Assembly (NCBI GenBank): GCA_026710945.1
Contig: JAPOQA010000027.1
Location: 62,001-126,000, forward strand
Direction of reading: 5' to 3'
DNA length: 64,000 nt
From: Chloroflexota bacterium
GTDB lineage: Bacteria; Chloroflexota; UBA11872; VXOZ01
Both the position numbers and the translations under genes were made by a program. Under the pieces are notes generated by a model. It made no database searches and was not told where the DNA came from. It was given only the letters and a program-made list of their open reading frames with translations. Numbering within the stretch: the first letter of the stretch is position 1; the number at the start of each line of letters is the position of its first letter. Below, piece by piece: positions 48,495 through 56,628 of the stretch.

Positions 48495-49889
48495 GTGAAA
48501 GCAAGAGTAACTCGACGAACATTGCTCGGCGGTAGCTTGGTGGCTGGCGCCGGTTTGCTCGCGGCCGCGTGCGGGCAGGCCGTAACTGCGATGCCGGCCG
48601 AGGGCGAAGCCCCGGCGGCAGCGGAGGAAGAGGCCAAGCCGGCAGAAGAGACCAAGGCCATGGAGCCGAAAAAGATCGTCTACCTGCACTACACCACCGC
48701 GCAAGCAGTGTGGGAGGAGAATTTCGGTCAGATTTTCGATAATTTCCGAGCTCAGTTCCCTGAAGCTGAGCTGCAGGTGGATGCCGTAACCGGTGGTTTT
48801 GGCGTGCTCATCGAGAAGGCCGTGAGTTCGTTTGCGGGCAATGTGCCCATTGACATGTACTACGGCCACTTCTCTTATATCAGCCAGTTTGCGCAGAACG
48901 AGATGATCCAGCCGCTGGACCCGTTCATCGCGAAAGACGGTGACGTGTCCCGCGATGACTTCTACGATCACGCGCTGGAGAAGATCGCCGGTCAGATCTA
49001 CGGCATTGCCTGGTTCAACCAGGGCAAGGAATTTTGGTACAACGCAGACCAGGCAACTGAAGCCGGTCTCACCTCGCCGGCCGAGCTGGCGGCGGACGGC
49101 AAGTGGACGTGGGACGCTGCGCTTGAGTTTGCGCAGAAGCTCACCAAGAAGGAAGGCGCAAACACCACGCGCTGGGGCTTCTTCTACGCCTACCATTCCA
49201 CCGGCTGGTTCGGGCATCACCTGAAGGCCTGGGGCGCGGACTGGTGGAACGCCGACATCAGCGCGGCGACGATGACCACGCCAGAATTCGCGGCTGCGGT
49301 GCAGGCCGCACAGGACCTGGTCACGAAGCACGAAGTTTCGCCGCGCATCAGTACGCCGCGTGAGAACGACGCTGCGGCTTCATTCGAAGAAGAAACCCTC
49401 TCGTCGCGCCTGGCAAGCGGCGCCAATACGCGCAGCTTCCAAGCGAACATCATGTCCAAGGATAATCCCTTCAACATTGGGCACACGCTGCTGCCCGAGG
49501 GTCCCGGCGGACGCACCACCATTCAGGCGTTGAACGCGAACTATCTGAGTTCATCGGCGCCACAAGCGGATCTGGCCTGGGAACTCTATAAGATTCTCGT
49601 TGGTCCGGAGTCCGACCAGCAGATTGCTCAGCTCGGCGGCCGCCGCTACACGGCCAGCCGCAAGCAGAGCCCGGTGACCCTGTGGCCCTACGAGGATGCC
49701 AATGTCTACGCCCAGATGGCGGAGCTCAGCGAGGGCGCCAAGCAGATTGTGAAGCAATCTGAGGTCAATGGCGCTTGGAGTCAGGGCTGGAAAGACATCG
49801 AGGACGGCGCACGCACCGTCCAAGATGTCCAGGACGAGTTGCAACAAGTAGCTACGGTTGCCCTGGAAGAGGGTGGCTGCATCTGCTAG
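48495..49889 (+). CDS. Extracellular solute-binding lipoprotein, GGCIC-tailed paralog 2
   Basis: A 464-residue binding lipoprotein starting at a GTG with GGAGGAAG upstream. The signal has 'TRRTLLGGS' and the lipobox 'LAAAC', then an Ala/Glu/Pro linker. Shared with the paralog at 39232 are 'QAVWEENFGQIFDNF', 'YYGHFSYISQFAQNEMIQPLDPF', seen in parts, 'IAWFNQGKEFWYNAD', 'KWTWDAALEFAQKLT' and the end 'VQDELQQVA...GGCIC'. The two therefore come from a duplication and likely bind related ligands. It ends with Cys-Ile-Cys. A 16-bp-stem hairpin follows 28 bp after the stop. No permease is adjacent. Confidence 0.88.
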   Translation: MKARVTRRTLLGGSLVAGAGLLAAACGQAVTAMPAEGEAPAAAEEEAKPAEETKAMEPKKIVYLHYTTAQAVWEENFGQIFDNFRAQFPEAELQVDAVTGGFGVLIEKAVSSFAGNVPIDMYYGHFSYISQFAQNEMIQPLDPFIAKDGDVSRDDFYDHALEKIAGQIYGIAWFNQGKEFWYNADQATEAGLTSPAELAADGKWTWDAALEFAQKLTKKEGANTTRWGFFYAYHSTGWFGHHLKAWGADWWNADISAATMTTPEFAAAVQAAQDLVTKHEVSPRISTPRENDAAASFEEETLSSRLASGANTRSFQANIMSKDNPFNIGHTLLPEGPGGRTTIQALNANYLSSSAPQADLAWELYKILVGPESDQQIAQLGGRRYTASRKQSPVTLWPYEDANVYAQMAELSEGAKQIVKQSEVNGAWSQGWKDIEDGARTVQDVQDELQQVATVALEEGGCIC

Positions 49890-49917
49890 CTTTAGGCTCT
49901 TGCCGTAGGCGTTGAAG

Positions 49918-49953
49918 ACAGAGAGGGACACGAGAGATCGTGTCCCTCTCTGT
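49918..49953 (+). terminator. Strong hairpin after binding-protein gene
   Basis: A perfect 16-bp stem (ACAGAGAGGGACACGA and its complement) with a GAGA loop, 28 bp after the stop. The inner stem GGGACACGA is a one-base variant of the GGGGCACGA palindromes at 40680, 46361 and 50086. Confidence 0.8.
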
Positions 49954-50085
49954 CTATGGTGAGACGGACGCAGGTTGGGAACCCGCGCCACTCAATAATT
50001 GAAGGATGCGGAGAAACCCACCGATTCTCTGGAATCCCTAGTGGTTTCACTGGGAGTCGCCCCCGTGGAGCAAACTATTGCGGTT

Positions 50086-50107
50086 GGGGCACGACATGTC
50101 GTGCCTC
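50086..50107. repeat. Imperfect copy of the GGGGCACGA palindrome
   Basis: The inner 18 bp (50088-50105) are a perfect palindrome; the next pair is mismatched and the outermost pairs. It lies in the 438-bp gap between the binding-protein gene and the Gfo/Idh/MocA gene; no gene is seen in that gap. Confidence 0.75.
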
Positions 50108-50327
50108 TACATGGGCAGCGACAAGGATAGGAGCAGGGCTCGCCGTGCTGTAGCGTTGACAGTGAGCGAAGGCCAAGGTGAATCTTAGCTGGGCGCATCC
50201 GTGCACAGGAGTCACGCGTGCGGTACCATCTAATTCATTGAAAGCCTCGGTTTAGGCAGTGTTCTCCATTGAACGGTTGAATTTGCAATCGGTAACTCTA
50301 AGCTTAACGAAAGGATAGCGGTAGCCA

Positions 50328-51317
50328 ATGGCGTACAGAGTTGGCTTGGTTGGCGTAGAGCAGCACGTGCCGCACGTGATTGCGGGCATTGATGAATCGG
50401 ATGAGATTGAGCTCGTGGCGGTTGCCCAAGCAGGCGCTCGCGCCGGTGAGCTGGAGAAAAAATACGGCGCGCGAATTTACGACGACCACACGACGATGTT
50501 TGCCCGGGAGCAACTCGACGTGGCGGCGGTCTGCCTGATTCCCGTCGAGCAGGGACGGGTCGTGATTGACGCGTTGAATGCGGGACTGCACGTCACGGCC
50601 GACAAGCCCTTGATGATCACACAGAAAGAGCTTGACGCCACCGCAGCATTAGTGAAACAGCATCCGGACCGCAAGGTTGGGCAGCTCTTTACACTGCGGG
50701 GGACGCCCGGTTACGCGAAGCTGCACGAGATCGTGCGCAGCGGCGCTATTGGCGACGTCGTGCAGAGCTACGGCCTGCGCTCAGCCTTGGAGAAGCGCGA
50801 GCAGCGCGCCCCATGGTTCTTCGACGAGCGGCTCTCCGGCGGCCCAATTCCCGATCTGCTCATTCACGACATCGACGCCCTCCGCTGGATTACGGGTCTG
50901 GAATACACACACGTGCTGGCACGGGAGTCCAACTTCGCCCGGCCCGACGATCCATACTACCGCAATGCCGGTCAACTCTACTTCCTGCAAGAGCGGAACG
51001 CGACCGCCATCATGGAGCACCACCGCCTGGTGAGCCCGGCGTTTGCGGGTATGGACTGTCGTATGAAGGTGGTAGGCACCGATGGGCAGGTGGAGATTAC
51101 GGCCAAGGGCGAGGTGATTCTCTACAATAGCGACCATGCGGGGCAGGTGACAGATTTGCCCAGCGCGCAAAACGTATTCGCCGATTTCGCGATTAAGGCC
51201 TGCTCCGGTCATGAGCCACTGGTGGACACCGCGAGCGCGTTGCAGTCCATGCAGGTGGCGCTCACTGCCAAGGCGGCGGCAGAGGCGGACGCGTTGGTAG
51301 CGATCCCACAAATCTAG
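50328..51317 (+). CDS. Gfo/Idh/MocA family oxidoreductase
   Basis: A 329-residue NAD(P)-dependent sugar or inositol dehydrogenase-like protein. The Rossmann start is 'YRVGLVGVEQHVPHVIAGI', with the glycine pattern reduced (GLVGVEQH instead of GxGxxG), which may alter cofactor binding. The family 'EKP' block appears as 'HVTADKPLM'. The C-terminal half contains 'GGPIPDLLIHDIDALRWITG', where the His/Asp of the usual catalytic 'GxxxDxGxH' segment is 'DLLIHDID'. AAAGGATAGCGG precedes the ATG. It is only distantly related to the pair at 56629 and 58263. Substrate unknown. Confidence 0.85.
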   Translation: MAYRVGLVGVEQHVPHVIAGIDESDEIELVAVAQAGARAGELEKKYGARIYDDHTTMFAREQLDVAAVCLIPVEQGRVVIDALNAGLHVTADKPLMITQKELDATAALVKQHPDRKVGQLFTLRGTPGYAKLHEIVRSGAIGDVVQSYGLRSALEKREQRAPWFFDERLSGGPIPDLLIHDIDALRWITGLEYTHVLARESNFARPDDPYYRNAGQLYFLQERNATAIMEHHRLVSPAFAGMDCRMKVVGTDGQVEITAKGEVILYNSDHAGQVTDLPSAQNVFADFAIKACSGHEPLVDTASALQSMQVALTAKAAAEADALVAIPQI

Positions 51318-51394
51318 TCTCTTGCTCTCTTTCCAAATGCCGGGGTAGTGGAAATTCATCAATGACGGGCTCTGGGAGCCAAGCAGTGGGTTAG

Positions 51395-51768
51395 GATGGC
51401 CTTCGACAGGCTCAGGCCGAACGGAGGACAGGCTCAGGCCGAACGGCGGATAAGCTCTCACTGTTTTGAAAGGAGAGTCTCTGCACAGTGGTGGGTTGGC
51501 CTTCGACAGGCTCAGGCCGAACGGTAGAGTAGGTTCTGGTGTGGGCGGGCCTAAAGGCTCAGGCCGAACGGTAGAGTAGGTTCTGGTGTGGGCGGGCCTA
51601 AAGGCTCAGGCCGAACGGTAGAGTAGGTTCTGGTGTGGGCGGGCCTAAAGGCTCAGGCCGAACGGTGAGCGGCTTTTCCTTTCATGGCGAGATTTGGCTC
51701 TCTCCGTCTGTGGTGAGCATGCCATTCCTAAGCACTTCGACAAGCTCAGTACAGGCCTGTCGAAGCAT
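51395..51768. repeat. Repeat cluster with 47-bp tandem copies
   Basis: The common 'CTTCGACAGGCTCAGGCCGAACGG' type element occurs at about 51400, 51420 and 51500 in whole or part. From 51509 a 47-bp unit (beginning GGCTCAGGCCGAACGG, ending GCGGGCCTAAA) is repeated three times without visible change and starts a fourth copy ending about 51666. At 51738-51768 CTTCGACA and TGTCGAAG form a hairpin. No gene is seen between 51318 and 51876. Confidence 0.88.
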
Positions 51769-51876
51769 CGAACCAGGAGTGACAATACAGGGCGCTTAGG
51801 CTTGCGCATGAGCCGGTTGCGCTAAGAATGCGATTTCACAGGCCTTGAAGTCCGTGTCTCTTATCGCATAACTGTG

Positions 51877-51882
51877 TATAAT
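51877..51882 (+). promoter_or_regulatory. -10 element of the DegT-family gene
   Basis: TATAAT 31 bp before the ATG at 51913; no good -35 at 16-18 bp. Confidence 0.45.
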
Positions 51883-51912
51883 CCAATAAATCAACTTGGA
51901 AAGGAGCGTTTC

Positions 51913-53196
51913 ATGGCTATCAAGAGTCCTGCGGACGTGAGTCTGGCCATCCAGGGAGGTACGCCGGTGCGGGGGTCGGATAACCCGCTGCTGCAAGTCT
52001 TTCCTCGCTATGTGCCGGAGAGCGCCTACGACAACGTGCGCGCGGTGTTGGACGGCGGCGTTTCCAGCAACATGATCAGCCGCTTCGAGGAGGCGTTTGC
52101 CGAGGCCACCGGCACGAAATACTGCGTTTCCATTGCGAATTGCACGGCCGCGCTCCACTCCCTCTATGCTGGCTTGGACGCCGGCCCGGGCGACGAAATC
52201 GTCGTCAGCCCCATCACCGACTTCGGCACAATCGCCGGCATCATTGCCCAGGGGGCAATCCCAATCTTCCCCGACGTGGACATACGCACGGGCAACGTAA
52301 CGGCGGAGACCATCGCGAAGGTGCTGTCGCCGCGCACGGCAGTCATCGTTGCCGTTCACTTCTACGGTCTGCTCTGCCCAATGGAAGAGATTGTGGCGCT
52401 GGGGAAGAGCAAGAACATCACCGTCGTAGAAGATGTCTGCCAAGCGCCGCTGGCGAATTATTCAGGACAGAACGTGAAGGGAAAAGCAGGTTCGCTGGGC
52501 GACGTCGGCGGCTTTTCATTTGATGCGGAAAAGCACTTAACGGCGGACCATGGCGGGGCTGTTACCACGGACAGCGAGGAAGTCGCCGATCGTGTGCGGA
52601 GCTTTGCGCTCACGCGCGGCGCCGTTTCGCACCCGAACTACGGTCGCAAGCACGAATCGTTCGGCCTGAACTATCGCTTCGGTCAGTTCCAGGCGGGACT
52701 GGCGTTGGCCGAGCTTGGGGTGCTCGAGGAGCAGAACGAGCGGCGGCGGCAGGGAGCTGCCCACCTAAACTCTCTCATTGATGAGATTGACGGTCTTACG
52801 CCGCCATTCACTCCTCCAGGAAGCGACCATATTCACTGGCTCTACCACGTGCGTCTCGATCTCGATCAGTTCCGGTGCTCTATCTGGGAGTTTTCGGAAG
52901 CGCTTTTGGCTGAAGGCCTCACGCCGGGCGCCGGCCCCGCGCCGTACTATCTCGTGCCCGATAGCCATGTCTTCATGCAAGCCAAGGCGCACGTGGCCGG
53001 CAGGTCCGGCTGGCCGTGGGACCATCCGATGAACGAATTTGCCAAAGACATCGAATACAGCGCCGACATGTGCCCCCAGGCCAAGGAGCACGTGGACACC
53101 ACCGTCCGCTGGACGTGGACCGATAAGCACTCCACCGAGGACATCGAGGACATGGCGACGATGTTCGCAAAGGTGGCGGATTACTATCGGGTATAG
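51913..53196 (+). CDS. DegT/DnrJ/EryC1 family aminotransferase
   Basis: PLP-dependent aminotransferase (or related dehydratase) acting on keto-sugars, 427 residues. The PLP lysine is in 'SFDAEKHLTADHGGAV' (K207). Other family blocks are 'CVSIANCTAALHSLYAGLDAGPGDEIV' in pieces, 'VEDVCQAPLANY', and 'SFGLNYRFGQFQAGLALAEL'. The ATG at 51913 follows AAGGAG; an in-frame upstream start at 51874 lies over the -10 element and is rejected. Proteins of this family make amino sugars such as those of aminoglycosides, O-antigens or scyllo-inosamine. With Gfo/Idh/MocA genes on either side, inositol or sugar amination is possible, which is inference. Confidence 0.9.
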   Translation: MAIKSPADVSLAIQGGTPVRGSDNPLLQVFPRYVPESAYDNVRAVLDGGVSSNMISRFEEAFAEATGTKYCVSIANCTAALHSLYAGLDAGPGDEIVVSPITDFGTIAGIIAQGAIPIFPDVDIRTGNVTAETIAKVLSPRTAVIVAVHFYGLLCPMEEIVALGKSKNITVVEDVCQAPLANYSGQNVKGKAGSLGDVGGFSFDAEKHLTADHGGAVTTDSEEVADRVRSFALTRGAVSHPNYGRKHESFGLNYRFGQFQAGLALAELGVLEEQNERRRQGAAHLNSLIDEIDGLTPPFTPPGSDHIHWLYHVRLDLDQFRCSIWEFSEALLAEGLTPGAGPAPYYLVPDSHVFMQAKAHVAGRSGWPWDHPMNEFAKDIEYSADMCPQAKEHVDTTVRWTWTDKHSTEDIEDMATMFAKVADYYRV

Positions 53197-53287
53197 GTCG
53201 GGAGACTCGTATCGGATCCTCAGCAAATTCCATCACAGTGACTGTGAGTGGGGACCTTGCCGGAAGGATCAGTGACATCGTAAGAAA

Positions 53288-53315
53288 AGAGCGCAGGCCC
53301 TTGGGCCTGCGCTCT
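53288..53315 (+). terminator. Terminator hairpin after the DegT-family gene
   Basis: A 12-13 bp perfect stem beginning AGAGCGCAGGCC with a very short loop, 91 bp after the stop. GC-rich arms; only a weak T run. Confidence 0.7.
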
Positions 53316-53370
53316 GTCTCATGCGCCACGGTGTACCGATTGCTTGCCCCATTTCTACTACCACTCAGAG

Positions 53371-53484
53371 CTACGGCAATCCGTGCACCTCATCAAGGGT
53401 TTCGCCATAGTGAGCGACACCCAATTCCTCGCAGTCACCGACCCACTGACCCTCTTCTTGGAAGAACCGCAACGTAAGCATCAC
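53371..53484 (-). pseudogene. Truncated HicB-like antitoxin fragment
   Basis: The minus strand reads M(V)MLTLRFFQEEGQWVGDCEELG then VAHYGETLDEVHGLP and stops. This matches the N-terminal half of HicB-type RNase-H-fold antitoxins, which normally continue with a helix and about 30 more residues. GGCGGAGAG is well placed before the start, so it may still be translated. No HicA partner (short double-stranded-RNA-binding-like toxin) is recognisable next to it. Likely a relic of a toxin-antitoxin locus. Confidence 0.55.
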
Positions 53485-53645
53485 ATAGCTCTCCGCCACT
53501 GTGCGCCTCCCTTCCGCCGGGCGCGCTCCGCTCGCTCCGTCTCGTGTCTCTTGTAGCATTTTGCTTGATATTTGATACCCAATGCGGGACCCGTATTCAA
53601 TGCTAGCCAAGCGGTAATTCACAATGTTTCCGACTAGCACGGGCC

Positions 53646-53879
53646 TCAATGCATTTCCGGGTTTCGGACATCACTTTCCAGTTGGTACAGCACTGCGTTT
53701 GACCCATCGGCAAGGATCAAATCGCGGCGCACGGCGTAGCGCACTCTGCCGCTCATTCTCAATTCCAGAGAATACGCCGTCTCTTTCTCTTCGGGGTACG
53801 TACAACGAAGTGCAATCACTACCCTCTTGACAGTGAGGGCAAGGATCTCTGGGATGCGCTTAGTCAAGTATTCTCTCAT
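53646..53879 (-). CDS. Hypothetical protein of 77 residues
   Basis: Small frame upstream of the HicB-like fragment on the same strand, reading MREYLTKRIPEIL and including 'MSGRVRYAVRRDLILADGS'. No family is recognised and no ribosome-binding site is evident. It could be the partner of the fragment or chance coding. It has no hydrophobic segment. Confidence 0.3.
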   Translation of the reverse strand: MREYLTKRIPEILALTVKRVVIALRCTYPEEKETAYSLELRMSGRVRYAVRRDLILADGSNAVLYQLESDVRNPEMH

Positions 53880-54183
53880 GAGAGACGGTAAGGATTCCTG
53901 AGCGGCTTGCAGGTTATAGACTTGCCCTTAGGGGGTGTACGCAAAGCCCATGAAAACCATTCGTGCTGAGGGCTGCGCGAAGTCCCTGTGGAAGCATGAA
54001 CTGCCCTTCAACAAGCTCAGGGCGAACGTTACTCGTGTAGACAACACCTTTAAAAAAACCCTCTTAGAGTATCCAGTGGTCGGGTGGCATGTATTGCGGG
54101 ACACTCAATGTCGTAGGTGCGGCGGCCACAGCCGCTTTTGCAATTGTAGCAGTTGCTCGTCAAGACAGTAAAGACCATGAGAA
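53880..54183. other. Intergenic region with one dispersed repeat
   Basis: 304 bp without a supported gene. At about 54001-54024 lies a copy of the 'CTTCAACAAGCTCAGGGCGAACG' type element. Nothing else was recognised. Confidence 0.45.
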
Positions 54184-55776
54184 TTACGCATGGCTTTGCC
54201 GTCTCGGCATCCGGTTGTCGGTGCGGATCAGTTCCTCCATGAGGCGCGCCTTGAGCTCTTGCTTCAGGCTTTCGACTGAGGGGTCGTGCCACAGGTTTTG
54301 CAGTTGGCCGGGGTCGTTGTGCGTATCGAAGAGTTCACCGTACTCCTGTTCGCCGTCATCGCCCACGTAGACGGTGAGTTGATGCGTGTCAGTGACCAGG
54401 GAGCGCAGGCGCAGCCCGATATAGTCCTCGTCGTTCTCGATGACGATGGCGTCCTGCACGGATTCCGCCCCTCCCGTAAGCAGCGGCGCGAGCGACTTCC
54501 CTGGCAAGGGTGACATCTGCCGCTCCGCTTCCGGCTGGGGCACACCTTTCATAAACGGCGGACCATATTCCGGCGCTTCCACTCCCGCGAGGTCGAGTAG
54601 CGTGGTTGGAATATCCAAGTGCGACACGAGGCTCCGGGATACTTGACCCGCCGGGAACCGCGCTGGCCAGCGCCAGATCGAGGGGATATTCAGCATGCCG
54701 TCGAAGTGGAAGGGCCCTTTATTCAGCAGCCAGTGGTCGCCCAGCAGGTCGCCGTGATCGGCGGTAAAGACGACGACGGTGTTATCTGCAAGACCTAGTT
54801 CTTCGAGAGAGTCCATTATTCGTCCGACCTGCTCGTCAATGAACGACACCATGCCAAAGGTGATGGCCATGATCTCGCGCATGTGCTCGTCCGGCATCTT
54901 GGTGGCGAATCGCCGGCCGGACGTCCATTGGTCGGTCTCGTACATGAGGCGCATGTGCGGCGGCAGGTCGTCGAGTTCATTGTCTCGCCGCGTAGGCACG
55001 GGGATTGAATCACGGTCGTACATGGAGAACCAGGGATCCGGCGCGGCATAGGGATGGTGCGGATCGGGGAACGAGGCCCACAGCATGAAGGGCTGCTCGC
55101 GCGCGGCGGCATCCTGCAGATACGCAATGCTGCGGTCGGCGATCCAGGTGTTGTAATGGTATTCCGGCGGCACGTTGATGCGGTAGGACTGCTCGGCACC
55201 GCTGGCAGCAGGCGTTGAGGCCTGGCGGTTCCAATGTGGAAGGACGTCCGGATGTTCGCGTTCCAGCCACAGGTAGTGATTGTCGAAATTGCCGGGCCCG
55301 TGGCCGATGGTCAACTCCGTGCTCGCGAAACCGTAGTAGGGCGTGGGCAGCGACGAGACTTTGCGGTTGCGCCACATCCAGCGGGTCTCGGGAAAATCGA
55401 GGGGGTCCAGGGTCTCCGGGTCCACGCCGATGGGTTCGCCGGCCACGCGCACGTGGATCTTGCCAATGCTGTGGGTGCGGTAGCCAACGTCCGCGAGCGT
55501 GCCGGTGACGGTGGGAAAGGCGGGATCCAGGTCAATGCCGTTGGTGCGCACGTTGTGCCCGCGGGGAGTCAGGCCGGTGAGCAACGTGGAGCGCGAGGGC
55601 ATGCAAAGCGGGTTATTGACATAAGCGCGAGTGAGGAGCGCGCCGCCGGCCGCGAGGCGATCGAGATTGGGGGTCTGCAGGGGCGTGTCGCCTCGCCAGT
55701 CGCGCCAGGCGCAGCGCATGTTGTCGCCGCGCATCTGGTCGGTGAGGATGATGAGAAAGTTCGGTTGGTCGCTCAT
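54184..55776 (-). CDS. Sulfatase (type I, formylglycine-dependent)
   Basis: Hydrolyses sulfate esters, probably of carbohydrates. The 530-residue product starts 'PNFLIILTDQMRGD' with the metal-site Asp and has the formylglycine motif C-M-P-S-R with Cys58 in 'NNPLCMPSRSTLLTG', to be oxidised by a maturase encoded elsewhere. Further ligands are in 'GYRTHSIGKIHV', 'FPDPHHPY' and 'VVVFTADHGDLLGDH'. No signal peptide is present, so it would act in the cytoplasm on imported substrates. It fits the carbohydrate-remodelling genes on both sides. Confidence 0.93.
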   Translation of the reverse strand: MSDQPNFLIILTDQMRGDNMRCAWRDWRGDTPLQTPNLDRLAAGGALLTRAYVNNPLCMPSRSTLLTGLTPRGHNVRTNGIDLDPAFPTVTGTLADVGYRTHSIGKIHVRVAGEPIGVDPETLDPLDFPETRWMWRNRKVSSLPTPYYGFASTELTIGHGPGNFDNHYLWLEREHPDVLPHWNRQASTPAASGAEQSYRINVPPEYHYNTWIADRSIAYLQDAAAREQPFMLWASFPDPHHPYAAPDPWFSMYDRDSIPVPTRRDNELDDLPPHMRLMYETDQWTSGRRFATKMPDEHMREIMAITFGMVSFIDEQVGRIMDSLEELGLADNTVVVFTADHGDLLGDHWLLNKGPFHFDGMLNIPSIWRWPARFPAGQVSRSLVSHLDIPTTLLDLAGVEAPEYGPPFMKGVPQPEAERQMSPLPGKSLAPLLTGGAESVQDAIVIENDEDYIGLRLRSLVTDTHQLTVYVGDDGEQEYGELFDTHNDPGQLQNLWHDPSVESLKQELKARLMEELIRTDNRMPRRQSHA

Positions 55777-56628
55777 GGAGGTGCTCCTTTACTTATTGGA
55801 TTGCAACAAATCTTGCTTGGGAGCCAACGGGGGCCTTATTTTTCGAATTCAGGCCCTTGGGTCTTCTGGGAACTGCCTTCGTAATGAGTATATACCTCTT
55901 GGCGCCACCCACGGCACACTGCTGTCATGTGGGTTCTTGGGTATCTTTAGCCGCTAACTGACTGCAACCAGGGGGAGGCCCGGATTGGATTCAGTCATTG
56001 CTGTAGATGTCAGGTAATTCGTTGACAGATTTGAGAACAAGAGCAACCTTTCGCAGTGTTGGACATGACTAGTACACATGTCATTCCGAACGAAGCGCAG
56101 CGAAGAGAGGAATCTAAGATGTTGAGCCTATTGGGCGACACGTTGCATGGGCCCTAGATTCCGCGAACCCTGTTCGACGCTCCGCTCGGATTGACATGCG
56201 CCGTCAACTCCTCAGAATGGAAAGCGGATTCTATCAACGATTTGCTCAACACTTACAGGAATGACATGTACGTTCGACACAGTCCAGTGAGTTGAGGGTT
56301 CTGTCAACGAATTACTCAACACGTACAATTCCCGCGCAAGTTCGCCTCTGCGTGTGGCACGGAATCCAACTACTCTTTAGCGCAAGCTTTGCGGCCCTGT
56401 TGTCTCGTGCTTGAGAACCCCTGGATTCCGGCTTTTGCCGGAATGACGGTTCAAGCTTCTCTATTCACTCTTGAGTGGGATGCTTTTTGCATGTACGCGG
56501 CATTGAAGCGCTTGCACCCTGAGAATATAATTGCCCTAATACACTTCCCGGGCGTGGAATGCCAGCCAACCTACATCTCGCCGCGATTTGGCTGCGCCAC
56601 GACCTTACCTAATGGAGCGAATTCCCCC
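55777..56628. repeat. Repeat-bearing intergenic region
   Basis: 852 bp without a supported gene. It contains 'GTCATTCCGAACGAAGCGCAGCG' type sequence near 56090, a twice-repeated 'TCAACGA.TT.CTCAACAC.TACA' stretch near 56236-56262 and 56300-56326, and a 'GGATTCCGGC'/'GCCGGAATGACGG' hairpin at about 56420-56449. The promoter of the following oxidoreductase gene is at the right end. Confidence 0.6.
56503..56531 (+). promoter_or_regulatory. Promoter of the first tandem Gfo/Idh/MocA gene
   Basis: -35 TTGAAG at 56503-56508, 17-bp spacer, -10 TATAAT at 56526-56531. The same element precedes the second copy (58137-58165), which supports it. Confidence 0.75.

Noticed and set aside
56389-56628. 80-codon N-terminal extension of the first tandem oxidoreductase
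   Set aside because: It translates a dispersed intergenic repeat and the promoter; the duplicate gene lacks it.
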